16,975 bases of DNA, taken from positions 1 to 16,975 of the forward strand of contig JBHJIZ010000088.1 in NCBI GenBank assembly GCA_050043005.1. The letters are read 5' to 3'. Both the position numbers and the translations under genes were made by a program. This document shows, piece by piece, positions 1 to 7,347 of the stretch. Position 1 is the first letter of the stretch. Every line of letters begins with the position of its first letter. The stretch is from Thermohalobaculum sp050043005. GTDB lineage: Bacteria > Pseudomonadota > Alphaproteobacteria > Rhodobacterales > Rhodobacteraceae. The notes beneath the pieces are model-generated. The model made no database searches and was not told where the DNA came from. It worked only from the letters and a program-made list of their open reading frames with translations.

Positions 1-582
1 CTCTATGACGCCAAGGCGGACGCCGAAGCGGTTCTCGCCGCTTTGGGCGCACCGGTCGCCAAGCTGATGACCGCGCGCGAGGCACCGGACTGGTTTCACC
101 CGGGCCGGTCCGCGGCGTTGAAGCTGGGGCCGAAGAACACGCTGGCCGTTTTCGGTGAGCTGCATCCGAAAGTGCTCAAGGCCATGGACATCCGCGGTTC
201 GGCGGTGGCCGTCAGCGTCATGTTAGAGAACCTTCCACAGGCGAAAGCCAAGGGTACCACGCGGCCCGCGCTACAGCTCTCGAACCTTCAGGCGGTCGAG
301 CGTGACTTCGCTTTTGTGGTCGATGCCGGGGTCGAGGCGCAACAGATCGTTCGCGCTGCGATGGGCGGCGACAAGAAGCTGATCTCGGGCGTTGAGGTCT
401 TCGACATCTTCGACGGAGGCAAGGCTTCGGAACAGCTTGGCGCAGGCAAGAAATCGGTCGCGATCGCGGTCCGCCTGCAGCCCGTCAACGAGACCCTGAC
501 GGATGCCGAAATCGAGGCTGTCGCCGAGAAGATTGTTGCAAGCGTCGCGAAAGCGACCGGTGCTGAACTTCGTGGCAGCTGA
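1..582 (+). CDS. pheT: Phenylalanine--tRNA ligase beta subunit, C-terminal part (partial)
   Basis: The reading frame is open from the first base and ends at TGA 580-582, so only the last 193 residues are present. The beta subunit pairs with PheS in the cytoplasmic alpha2beta2 enzyme that charges tRNA-Phe. The first part matches the end of the B3/B4-linked catalytic-like domain (WFHPGRSA, then a GELHP motif). From about residue 95 comes the C-terminal ferredoxin-fold anticodon-binding domain: a VERDFAFVVD strand, then EVFDIFDGG, KKSVAIAVRLQP and a final helix. This FDX-ACB domain binds the tRNA anticodon stem in the known family. The start and the B1-B5 domains lie left of the window. Nothing looks broken in the visible part. 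Identification is secure because the terminal domain is highly characteristic. Confidence 0.93.
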   Translation, partial: LYDAKADAEAVLAALGAPVAKLMTAREAPDWFHPGRSAALKLGPKNTLAVFGELHPKVLKAMDIRGSAVAVSVMLENLPQAKAKGTTRPALQLSNLQAVERDFAFVVDAGVEAQQIVRAAMGGDKKLISGVEVFDIFDGGKASEQLGAGKKSVAIAVRLQPVNETLTDAEIEAVAEKIVASVAKATGAELRGS

Positions 583-622
583 GCGCCGATACTTGCACAG
601 ACTCTCCAATCTTCAACCGATG

Positions 623-651
623 GAAGCCGCGATGTCACCATTTTCGGCTTC
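623..651 (+). terminator. Weak inverted repeat after pheT
   Basis: Seven-base arms GAAGCCG (623-629) and CGGCTTC (645-651) are separated by a 15-base loop and followed by a T-containing stretch. It lies between pheT and mscL and might attenuate read-through. The loop is large and there is no clean U-tract, so this is only a possible terminator. Confidence 0.25.
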
Positions 652-708
652 TATTCGCTTTCTGCGAACGCTAAAGCCCGCAGGGGGCGTGAGAACGGAG
701 GGAACCAA

Positions 709-1131
709 ATGCTAAACGAGTTCAAAGAGTTTGCCGTCAAAGGCAACGTTGTCGACATGGGCGTCGGCATCGTAATCGGGGCCGCATTCACGACGATCGT
801 CCAGAGTTTCGTCAAGGACATCGTCAACCCGATCATTGGCCTGTTCACGGGCGGGATCGACTTCTCGAACCTTTTCGTGAACCTGAGCGGGCAGGAGGTC
901 GTCTCAGTGGCGGAAGCCCAGGAGAAGGGCCTGGCCGTTATCAGCTATGGCAACTTCATCAACGCGATCATCGCTTTTCTGATCGTCGCGTGGATCCTGT
1001 TTCTGGTCGTGAAGGGCATCAATCAGCTGAAGCGCGAGGAAGAGGCTGCACCCGAACCGGAAGCCGATCCTGAACCAAGTGCCGAAGAAAAGCTGTTGAC
1101 CGAGATCCGGGATCTGCTCGCGAAGGCCTGA
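709..1131 (+). CDS. mscL: Large-conductance mechanosensitive channel MscL
   Basis: This 140-residue protein is the inner-membrane channel that opens under membrane tension to release solutes during hypo-osmotic shock; the family forms a homopentamer. The N-terminal amphipathic helix (MLNEFKEFAVKGNVVDM) and the first membrane helix with the family signature (about residues 15-48, GIVIGAAFTTIV) are followed by a periplasmic loop. The second membrane helix spans about 80-103. An acidic, proline-rich linker then leads to the C-terminal helix ending TEIRDLLAKA, which bundles in the cytoplasm. Length is usual for the family. A strong ribosome site GGAGG at 697-701 fixes the ATG at 709. It lies 126 bases after pheT and is probably transcribed separately. 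Certainty is high. Confidence 0.96.
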   Translation: MLNEFKEFAVKGNVVDMGVGIVIGAAFTTIVQSFVKDIVNPIIGLFTGGIDFSNLFVNLSGQEVVSVAEAQEKGLAVISYGNFINAIIAFLIVAWILFLVVKGINQLKREEEAAPEPEADPEPSAEEKLLTEIRDLLAKA

Positions 1132-1159
1132 CCTATCGATTGGTAGATGCGCTATCTTA

Positions 1160-1179
1160 CCTGCCTTTGGATAGGCAGG
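1160..1179 (+). promoter_or_regulatory. Small hairpin upstream of the hydrolase gene
   Basis: Perfect seven-base arms CCTGCCT (1160-1166) and AGGCAGG (1173-1179) flank a six-base loop, 28 bases after the mscL stop and 20 bases before the hydrolase ATG. There is no U-tract after it, so it is not a standard intrinsic terminator. It could affect read-through or access to the next ribosome site. Confidence 0.3.
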
Positions 1180-1198
1180 CTTAGGATTGGGCGGTGGC

Positions 1199-1831
1199 AT
1201 GACGACAAATCGACACCGCCCGGTCTTCCTGTTGCACGGTCTGGGACGCAGCCCTGCCTCGATGTCGATTCTGAGGTTTCGCCTCAGGCGCGCAGGCTTG
1301 AATGCACAAACGATCGGCTATCCGTCGACACGGCTGGATCTTGATGGCAACATCGATTTCGTTCGTGCCGAGCTTTCGCAATACACTCGAGCAGGACCCA
1401 TCGATCTTGTCGGTCATTCACTCGGTGGAGTCATTGCCCGGCGCCTTGGTCTGCAGGATGGCCACCCTGAAATTGGTAAAATCGTTCAGATAGGGGCGCC
1501 GAACCTCGGCTCGGCGCTCGCCGACCAGATGGGGCCGTTCTGGGCAGTCAAGCGCGCTTGCGGACCGACGATTGCCGACCTGGGCAAGACCTCGACGCCG
1601 CTTCCAACGCTGACAAATATCACCGCGATTGCCGGTGTGATCGCGTCCGGAAAAGACTCGGCCACGTTGCCTGGACCACATGACGGCGCTGTTACCGTTC
1701 GATCAGCCTGGGCGGGTGCCAAACGCCGTCACGTCGTCCGTCAGGCGCATACGCTTCTACCGGCATCAGCAACGGTTGCGAGACTGACGATTGCGGCTCT
1801 TGTCTCCACCGCGCCTCTGCACGATGAATAG
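1199..1831 (+). CDS. Lipase/esterase-like alpha/beta hydrolase
   Basis: A 210-residue alpha/beta-hydrolase fold protein. Visible catalytic features are the oxyanion-type HGLGR after the first strand (residues about 13-17), the nucleophile elbow GHSLGG with Ser74, a likely acid Asp162 in HDGAV, and a likely catalytic His184 in AHTLL. All three triad members are in the expected order. IGAPNLGSALAD resembles bacterial triacylglycerol-lipase-like proteins of the EstA/LipA type. There is no signal peptide, so a cytoplasmic carboxylesterase is more likely than a secreted lipase. ATG 1199 is preferred; an in-frame TTG at 1187 would add four residues, and neither has an ideal ribosome site. It converges with the di-haem gene 53 bases away. 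The natural substrate cannot be read from the sequence. Confidence 0.85.
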   Translation: MTTNRHRPVFLLHGLGRSPASMSILRFRLRRAGLNAQTIGYPSTRLDLDGNIDFVRAELSQYTRAGPIDLVGHSLGGVIARRLGLQDGHPEIGKIVQIGAPNLGSALADQMGPFWAVKRACGPTIADLGKTSTPLPTLTNITAIAGVIASGKDSATLPGPHDGAVTVRSAWAGAKRRHVVRQAHTLLPASATVARLTIAALVSTAPLHDE

Positions 1832-1884
1832 CCAGCTATGAAAACCTCTGGTCGGGTGAGCGTTCCTACTCCCCGCATGCACGG

Positions 1885-3405
1885 TTACTCGTGCTCTTCC
1901 TCCGGGTCCAAATCGACAATGATCAGATTCTCGAGGAACGCGATCAACGCAGATTGGTCATCATCGGACAGTGTCGTGTAGGCCGCACGGCTAGCCTGCG
2001 CGGCACCGCCGTGCGCAAGGATTGCCTCGTCCAGCGTCGTGGCATGACCGTTGTGCAGCCATGGCCCCGTCGACGCGACCCCGGCAAGCGAACGCGTCGG
2101 CCAGACCGATGCTCCGAAACCGTACGCGTCCATCGGATCGGCAAGCGCCGGTCCCATATCATGACGCTTGAAGTCCGAATACCAATGCACCACAGCCCGA
2201 CCTTCAGGGTCTTTATCGAAAGCACCCAGGTTCAACTCGTCGCCGGATGCCAGAACGACGTGGTTGTTCGGTGAGTCAGCAGTGAGATCGAAGCTCACGG
2301 GAAGCGCCATGCTGAGCCCCAGGTCTTCCGGACGATCGCCACTTGGGAAAATCTCGTCATAGAATCCAACCTGTTGGCTCGGCTCGGAGAACACGGGATC
2401 CTCGATCTTCATCTCCGGTCGGTGACAAGTCGCACAGCCGGTCGCCGCGAAGACCTCGTCGCCGCGCGCGATCTTAAGACGATCGGCATCGGGCAGTTCG
2501 ATCACACCGCGATCGGCCAGTTCGATTTTCGAGATTGGACGCTCGAGCCCGGCGATATAGACCGACAGTGCGGTAAGATCACCAACGGTCAACTCGCCAA
2601 TGACACCGTCATGATCGCCATCGATTTTGCCGACCAGCTCGTCGGCTTGCATTCCCAGTTCATTGTGCGCGGCACCCCGTGAGAAATCGCGGATTGTCGC
2701 GTGCGTCCCTTTCCAGCCGAACATGCGGACAACCAGATCGGCATCGACACCGTCGATCCCGGTCTCGTCGCGCCGGGCCGCGCATGCGTCGCCGTCCGTC
2801 TCGGGCATAGCGGTCAGCGTACCGAAGCCAACGCCCTTGGCCTGTAACGGACCGGTCACTGCCTCGCCCTGCTGACAGGCAGCCTTATCAATCGCCACCG
2901 CCTGTGCCTGCAGCTCGGCGGTCATCTCCTCCGCTATCTTTTGCACGGCGCCGAGTGCGAACAGGTGCAAAGTGTTCCGCTCCAGGTACAGTGCGGGATC
3001 GCCCGTCTGCAACGGATCGATCGCGACGTTCAGCGCAATGCCACCCGCCCCGTTCGCGTAAGGCAGCGCATGACAAGTGATGCACGCCTGCGCCTGTGGT
3101 CCACCCTCCCGGGGTGGCAGGTGCGATGCCCATTCTCCTATGCCTGCCAGATCAGCGCGCGGGTAGCGCGTGAAACGCTGACCGTTTGCAACCTTGGCGC
3201 CCACACCGCGCGCCGCTGTGAACGTCGCTTCGGTCAGTTCGTCCCCGGCATCGAATGCTTCCAGGAACGCCGCTTTCGGATCGACAGCAGCCTTGGCGGT
3301 CAGCGCAATCTGATCGACGGGGGCCGGCTCTTCCGCCAATGAAAGCTGCGGTATCATCAATGTGCAGGCAATCAGCGGCAACATGGACGTACGGAGTGAA
3401 GTCAT
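1885..3405 (-). CDS. Exported di-haem c-type oxidoreductase (DUF1111/DHOR, peroxidase-like)
   Basis: About 506 residues with two haem c attachment sites, CITCH (Cys108, Cys111, His112) and CATCH (Cys324, Cys327, His328). It fits the COG3488/DUF1111 di-haem family: FGWKGTHATIRDFSRGAAHNELGM in the middle, and WLHNGHATTLDEAILAHGG followed by LSDDDQSALIAFLENL at the end. The start at 3405 gives a proper Sec signal peptide (hydrophobic LPLIACTLMIPQLSLA) for periplasmic export, where haem is attached. A longer frame beginning at 3507 would put 34 odd residues before the signal. Between the haem sites is DGDHDGVIGE (Asp262 to Glu271), shaped like an EF-hand loop. Members are predicted thiol or peroxide oxidoreductases, mostly without known substrates. 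It lies downstream of ald in the same direction, but a 163-base gap suggests separate expression. Confidence 0.85.
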   Translation of the reverse strand: MTSLRTSMLPLIACTLMIPQLSLAEEPAPVDQIALTAKAAVDPKAAFLEAFDAGDELTEATFTAARGVGAKVANGQRFTRYPRADLAGIGEWASHLPPREGGPQAQACITCHALPYANGAGGIALNVAIDPLQTGDPALYLERNTLHLFALGAVQKIAEEMTAELQAQAVAIDKAACQQGEAVTGPLQAKGVGFGTLTAMPETDGDACAARRDETGIDGVDADLVVRMFGWKGTHATIRDFSRGAAHNELGMQADELVGKIDGDHDGVIGELTVGDLTALSVYIAGLERPISKIELADRGVIELPDADRLKIARGDEVFAATGCATCHRPEMKIEDPVFSEPSQQVGFYDEIFPSGDRPEDLGLSMALPVSFDLTADSPNNHVVLASGDELNLGAFDKDPEGRAVVHWYSDFKRHDMGPALADPMDAYGFGASVWPTRSLAGVASTGPWLHNGHATTLDEAILAHGGAAQASRAAYTTLSDDDQSALIAFLENLIIVDLDPEEEHE

Positions 3406-3502
3406 CGGCAAACTCGCTTTGGCTGTGTCGACAGTGGCTTGTTCGCGTCCTTCCGTTCCCGGATGGACAGAAATGTGACCTGAGCACAGCTTATCCGCGA
3501 TT

Positions 3503-3532
3503 ATCAATCGGAAATTTCTATTAAAGATTGAT
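3503..3532. promoter_or_regulatory. AT-rich inverted repeat between ald and the di-haem gene
   Basis: Arms ATCAATC (3503-3509) and GATTGAT (3526-3532) flank a 16-base AT-rich centre, in a locally AT-rich gap within a GC-rich window. On the minus strand it lies after the ald stop and about 100 bases before the di-haem start. It may end ald transcription or serve as an operator or promoter of the di-haem gene. The half-sites resemble those of FNR/CRP-type regulators (TTGAT/ATCAA), but the spacing and orientation do not fit that consensus. Confidence 0.3.
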
Positions 3533-3568
3533 CATTTTACGATTGCCGATGCGCTGCGCCGTGCGTTG

Positions 3569-4690
3569 TCAGCCGCTGCCGAGCACCAGTTTGCTGGAGT
3601 AGACATCGATGCCGAGAGCCTCACCGACCGCGTAATAGGTCAGCTTGCCGGCGTGCACGTTCAGTCCGTTGGCGAGGTGTTCGTCATCGCGGCAGGCCTG
3701 AGCCCAGCCTTTGTCGGCCAGAGCCAGCAGATGCGGCATGGTCGCATTGGTCAATGCGATGGTCGAGGAGCGCGCGACGGCGCCCGGCATGTTTGCAACG
3801 CAATAGTGGATCACGCCGTCGACCTCGTAGATCGGATCCTCGTGTGTCGTGGCCTTCGAAGTCTCGAAGCAGCCGCCCTGGTCGATCGCGACATCCACCA
3901 GCACGGCACCGGGCTTCATCCGGGAAAGCTGTTCCCGGCGCACCAATTTGGGCGCAGCGGCGCCCGGGATCAGCACGGCGCCCACGACCAAATCCGATTG
4001 CAGGACCAGTTCCTCGGTCGAGTCGGCCGAGGAGTAGCGCGTCTTGAAGACGCCGCCGAACACATCGTCCAAGTATTTCAGGCGCGGCAGCGACCGGTCC
4101 AGCACGGTCACGTCCGCCCCCATTCCGGCGGCGATTCGCGCGGCATGTGTGCCGACAACCCCGCCACCGATCACCGTGACCTGCGCAGGGCCAACACCAG
4201 GCACGCCGCCCAAAAGGACCCCGCGCCCGCCATTGGCCTTTTGCAACGCCCAGGCACCGACCTGCGGCGACAGACGCCCGGCAACCTCGGACATCGGGGC
4301 GAGCAGCGGCAAGCCCCCGGTATCATCGGTTACCGTTTCATAGGCAATCGCAGTGCACCCAGATGACAACAGGTCTTTCGTTTGCTCGGGATCGGGCGCG
4401 AGGTGGAGATACGTGAACAGCACCTGGCCGCCGCGCAGCATCGCACGCTCGGCGGCTTGTGGCTCCTTCACCTTCACGATCATCTCGGATTTGGCAAAGA
4501 TCTCGGCGGCGGTGGCGCAGATCTCGGCACCGATCGACATGTAGGCCTCGTCCGGGAACCCGGCCCCAAGACCTGCACCGGTCTCGACCGAGACCGTGTG
4601 GCCATGGGCGATTGCTTCGCGGCACGTCGCAGGCGTCATGCCGACGCGGAATTCCTGTGCCTTGATCTCTTTGGGGCAGCCGATACGCAT
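3569..4690 (-). CDS. ald: Alanine dehydrogenase
   Basis: A 373-residue, full-length cytoplasmic enzyme that interconverts L-alanine and pyruvate plus ammonium with NAD. The family residues are all in place: Arg15 (EFRVGMTP), Lys75 (KVKEP) and His96 (TYLHLAPD) for substrate binding and catalysis, the Rossmann motif GGGVVG at 175-180, Asp198 after the second strand for the NAD ribose, and Asp270 (VDVAIDQGG). It starts with the typical MRIGCPKEIK. A very strong ribosome site (GGGAGGG, complement of 4695-4701) precedes the ATG. It is transcribed divergently from fdhD, with 120 bases between the starts. No Lrp/AsnC-type regulator, which often accompanies ald, is present next to it. Certainty is high. 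Confidence 0.97.
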   Translation of the reverse strand: MRIGCPKEIKAQEFRVGMTPATCREAIAHGHTVSVETGAGLGAGFPDEAYMSIGAEICATAAEIFAKSEMIVKVKEPQAAERAMLRGGQVLFTYLHLAPDPEQTKDLLSSGCTAIAYETVTDDTGGLPLLAPMSEVAGRLSPQVGAWALQKANGGRGVLLGGVPGVGPAQVTVIGGGVVGTHAARIAAGMGADVTVLDRSLPRLKYLDDVFGGVFKTRYSSADSTEELVLQSDLVVGAVLIPGAAAPKLVRREQLSRMKPGAVLVDVAIDQGGCFETSKATTHEDPIYEVDGVIHYCVANMPGAVARSSTIALTNATMPHLLALADKGWAQACRDDEHLANGLNVHAGKLTYYAVGEALGIDVYSSKLVLGSG

Positions 4691-4810
4691 GGATCCCTCC
4701 CTTTTTTTGTTTTGCGTTCGGTTTCACCTTAGCGCGGAACCACCGGTGATGCGCCACCCCAGCCGCGTCCTGATCTTGACGCAGAGCGACAGGCGGGGGA
4801 TGTGGATCCA
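4691..4810. promoter_or_regulatory. Divergent promoter region between ald and fdhD
   Basis: This 120-base gap must hold the promoters of both genes. It contains a T-rich run at 4702-4713 next to the ald ribosome site and the eight-base palindrome CACCGGTG at 4741-4748. I cannot assign -35/-10 elements with confidence. Confidence 0.45.
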
Positions 4811-5674
4811 ATGGACGAGTTTCTGATTGCCCCCGATCCTGCGGCACAGCGCCTGCCCCGCGCCATCGCCGGCGTGGATCAGACCGGAGCGCCGCTGGCC
4901 AGCCGCGTGGTCGAGGAGCGTGCGCTGACGATCTATCTGAACGGGCAGGAGATCGTGACGGCGATGACGATCGGCGATTACCCGGAGTATCTCGCGACCG
5001 GCTATCTGCTGAACCAGGGGATGCTGCTGCGCGACGACCGGGTGACGGGCGTCGAGTATGACGAGGACCTGGAGGTCGTCGTGGTCCGGACAGAACGTCA
5101 GACGGATTACGAGGAAAAGCTGAAGAAGAAGACCCGCACCTCGGGCTGCGCGGTCGGAACGGTCTTCGGCGATATGATGGAGCAGTTGGAGGGCATATCT
5201 TTCGGGCCGGGAGAGGTTCGGACCTCGTGGCTCTATGCATTAGCGAAGAGGATCAACACCGCGCCGTCACTGTATCTGGAAGCGGGCGCGATCCATGGCA
5301 CCGTGCTGTGTCAGAGGGATCGCCCGTTGGTTTTCATGGAGGATGTCGGCCGCCACAATGCCGTCGACAAGATCGCGGGCTGGATGTTCGACGAGAGTGT
5401 GCCAGGGGAGGGGCACATCCTCTACACGACAGGGCGACTGACTTCGGAGATGGTGATCAAGACAGCGCTGATGGGGATCCCGGTACTGGCCTCGCGGTCC
5501 GGATTCACCGCCTGGGGCGTTGAACTGGCGCGGCAGGTTGGTTTGACCCTGATCGGGCGGATGCGGGGCCAGCGGTTCTTATGCTTGAGCGGCGAGGAAC
5601 GGCTGGTGTTTGACGCGGATGTTTCCTCGGTTGGTGACGAGGATCGCAAGCACAGACGCAAAGGGGCTGACTAA
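4811..5674 (+). CDS. fdhD: Formate dehydrogenase sulfurtransferase FdhD
   Basis: About 287 residues. FdhD moves sulfur from a cysteine desulfurase to the molybdenum/tungsten bis-MGD cofactor of formate dehydrogenase, in the cytoplasm. Family marks include LTIYLNGQEIVTAM near the N-terminus, a GYLLNQGML helix, the active-site loop TSGCAVGT, EDVGRHNAVDKI, and TGRLTSEMVIK with LASRSG. Only one cysteine, Cys113, is in the active loop; Escherichia coli FdhD has CxxC there, and the second position is Gly. ATG 4811 is chosen because the AGGCGGGGA at 4792-4800 is about ten bases ahead; a GTG at 4802 is the alternative. The following genes make the same cofactor, which supports the call. No formate dehydrogenase subunit gene is in the window. 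Confidence 0.94.
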   Translation: MDEFLIAPDPAAQRLPRAIAGVDQTGAPLASRVVEERALTIYLNGQEIVTAMTIGDYPEYLATGYLLNQGMLLRDDRVTGVEYDEDLEVVVVRTERQTDYEEKLKKKTRTSGCAVGTVFGDMMEQLEGISFGPGEVRTSWLYALAKRINTAPSLYLEAGAIHGTVLCQRDRPLVFMEDVGRHNAVDKIAGWMFDESVPGEGHILYTTGRLTSEMVIKTALMGIPVLASRSGFTAWGVELARQVGLTLIGRMRGQRFLCLSGEERLVFDADVSSVGDEDRKHRRKGAD

Positions 5675-5698
5675 GCTTTCGACGGAGCCAAGTCTCGT

Positions 5699-6136
5699 CT
5701 AGAAGAGCATCTTGTAGATATTGCCGTTCGTATCGCGCGCGATTCCAACTCCGTTTGCTGTTCCGCTTCCAGTCAAGAATTCCATCTCAATTCTTGTTCC
5801 ATCTGAACAAACCGCAATTGCTTCTCCACGGTTGACGCCCAGCACGGAACCAGTTGTCGTTGAAAGCCCAACGATCGAGCCGTATGTTCCGAGCAAAGAG
5901 GTGCTCGTGATGGTGCTGAATTGCGGAACTACTGACGACCATTTTCCAGAGCATTTTGCTCCAGTTGGTAGCGTCAAATCTAAGGCACCCGTATTGCGAT
6001 GCACATCATGTGCGTTGCCAACGAGTTCCTGAATTTGATTGCCTTCCGCCAATGGACCTTCGACTGGAAAGAGAGACACAGGCTGGCTACAAGCAGCAAG
6101 AAGAGAAGGAAATACGAGAACAGAACAGTAACGCAT
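5699..6136 (-). CDS. Hypothetical lipoprotein, lower-GC insertion
   Basis: A 145-residue protein of unrecognised function. It starts MRYCSVLVFPSLLAAC, a short lipoprotein signal with lipobox LAAC and Cys16 as the lipidated residue, so it should be membrane anchored and face the periplasm. Two further cysteines (AKCSGKW and AVCSDG) could form a disulfide. The C-terminal half is rich in Gly, Ser and Thr and ends with ARDTNGNIYKM. A ribosome site AAGGTG (complement of 6141-6146) supports the start. By hand count the gene is about 50% GC over 5701-6120, well below its neighbours (for example 45 of 60 bases at 6421-6480). It lies opposite to and between fdhD and mobA, which points to later insertion. 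Confidence 0.72.
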   Translation of the reverse strand: MRYCSVLVFPSLLAACSQPVSLFPVEGPLAEGNQIQELVGNAHDVHRNTGALDLTLPTGAKCSGKWSSVVPQFSTITSTSLLGTYGSIVGLSTTTGSVLGVNRGEAIAVCSDGTRIEMEFLTGSGTANGVGIARDTNGNIYKMLF

Positions 6137-6190
6137 GAAGCACCTTTTTGAACCCGAATGGCGCGGCGGAGTAGCTCAATCCAGATTGCG

Positions 6191-6841
6191 ATGTCGACGA
6201 TGACCATCGCAGGTGTCATCCTCGCCGGCGGGCAGGCGCGGCGCATGGGCGGCGGGGACAAGGCGTTGCTTCAGGCAAACGGTACGCCGCTTTTGCAACA
6301 TGTCATTGATCGGCTTGGACCGCAGGTCACCGAGGTTGCGATCAATGCGAATGGCGATCCAGGGCGGTTCTCGAGCTTTGGGCTTCCGGTAATTTCCGAC
6401 ACGGTCGAGGGCTTCGTCGGGCCGCTCGGCGGTGTGCTCGCCGGAATGCGCTGGGCGGCGGACCGCGGGCACACGCATATCGTCTCGGCTGCGGCAGATA
6501 CGCCTTTCTTTCCATCGAATCTGGTCGAGAAGCTGCTCACCGCGAAGGGCGATCAGCCGATCAGCATGGCCGCAACCGATGACCCGGAACGCGGGCTGAG
6601 CGAACACCCGACCTTCGCGTTGTGGCCCGTCGACCTGGCGGACGATCTGGAATACGCGCTGACCAAGGGCAATATGCGCAAGGTGATCGTCTGGACCTCG
6701 CGCCATGGCTGCGCGCGGGCTGTGTTCGATGGCGACGACATGCCGTTCTTCAACGTCAACACGCCCGAGGATCTGGCCGAGGCAGAACGGATTGCAGGCA
6801 GTATGGACGCCACGCCCGCAATCGGGGGAGGAGACACATGA
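6191..6841 (+). CDS. mobA: Molybdenum cofactor guanylyltransferase MobA
   Basis: A 216-residue cytoplasmic enzyme that joins GMP from GTP to molybdopterin to form MGD, the cofactor form used by DMSO-reductase-family enzymes such as formate dehydrogenase. Motifs in order: LAGG (11-14) with RMGGGDKAL (18-26) for nucleotide binding, GPLGGVLAGM (77-86), AADTPFFP (101-108) with the metal-binding Asp, HPTFALW (139-145) and FFNVNTPEDL (186-195). The start is uncertain: ATG 6191 or 6200 puts the conserved VILAGG near the N-terminus, whereas ATG 6158 adds eleven unlikely residues. No good ribosome site sits at the expected distance. The stop overlaps the mobB start (ATGA at 6838-6841), showing translational coupling. 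Confidence 0.93.
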   Translation: MSTMTIAGVILAGGQARRMGGGDKALLQANGTPLLQHVIDRLGPQVTEVAINANGDPGRFSSFGLPVISDTVEGFVGPLGGVLAGMRWAADRGHTHIVSAAADTPFFPSNLVEKLLTAKGDQPISMAATDDPERGLSEHPTFALWPVDLADDLEYALTKGNMRKVIVWTSRHGCARAVFDGDDMPFFNVNTPEDLAEAERIAGSMDATPAIGGGDT

Positions 6842-7347
6842 ACGTCTACGGTGTCGTTGGCTGGAAGAACGCGGGCAAGACCACGCTGGTCGAGCGGCTG
6901 GTGGCCGAGATCAGCCGGCGCGGGTTCACGGTCTCGACGGTGAAGCACACGCATCACATGGTCGATGTCGACAAGCCGGGCAAGGACAGTCACCGACACC
7001 GGCAGGCAGGGGCGCATCAGGTGATCCTGTCCTCGTCCTCGCGCTGGGCGATCATGACCGAGCTTCGCGGCGCGCCCGAAACGCCGCTGGCCGATCTGCT
7101 AACCCATCTGGCACCTGTCGATCTGGTGATCGTCGAAGGTTACAAACGCGACGCCCACCCCAAGGTCGAAGCCTGGCGGGCCGAGACAGGGCAACCGCTG
7201 ATCGCGGTGGATGACCCGACCGTGCGGGCGGTGGCGTCGAATGACAGCCCCGACACCGGCAAGCCGGTGATCGGCCTCGATGACATTCCAGCGATTGCCG
7301 ATTTCATTCTTGCCGATCTGGGCCTTCAGCTTCGGAAGACCGCATGA
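6838..7347 (+). CDS. mobB: Molybdopterin-guanine dinucleotide biosynthesis protein MobB
   Basis: A 169-residue P-loop GTP-binding protein that assists MobA in MGD formation; it is helpful but not strictly required in organisms where it was studied. It starts MNVYGVVGWKNAGKTT, with Walker A at residues 8-16 (GWKNAGKTT). It continues with the family motif VKHTHHMVDVDKPGKDS, then RHRQAGA and the switch-like IVEGYK. Length is normal. The start is set by the four-base ATGA overlap with mobA, and its own stop overlaps the moeA start in the same way (7344-7347). The three genes therefore form one coupled unit. Certainty is high. Confidence 0.94.
   Translation: MNVYGVVGWKNAGKTTLVERLVAEISRRGFTVSTVKHTHHMVDVDKPGKDSHRHRQAGAHQVILSSSSRWAIMTELRGAPETPLADLLTHLAPVDLVIVEGYKRDAHPKVEAWRAETGQPLIAVDDPTVRAVASNDSPDTGKPVIGLDDIPAIADFILADLGLQLRKTA

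Noticed and set aside
3405..3507. A longer start for the di-haem protein at 3507
   Set aside because: It would place 34 polar residues in front of a good Sec signal peptide, and part of it lies in an AT-rich inverted repeat. The start at 3405 is more sensible.
4338..5240. A 300-codon open frame on the minus strand
   Set aside because: It overlaps both ald and fdhD, which are identified securely, and its product is Arg/Pro-rich without any domain.
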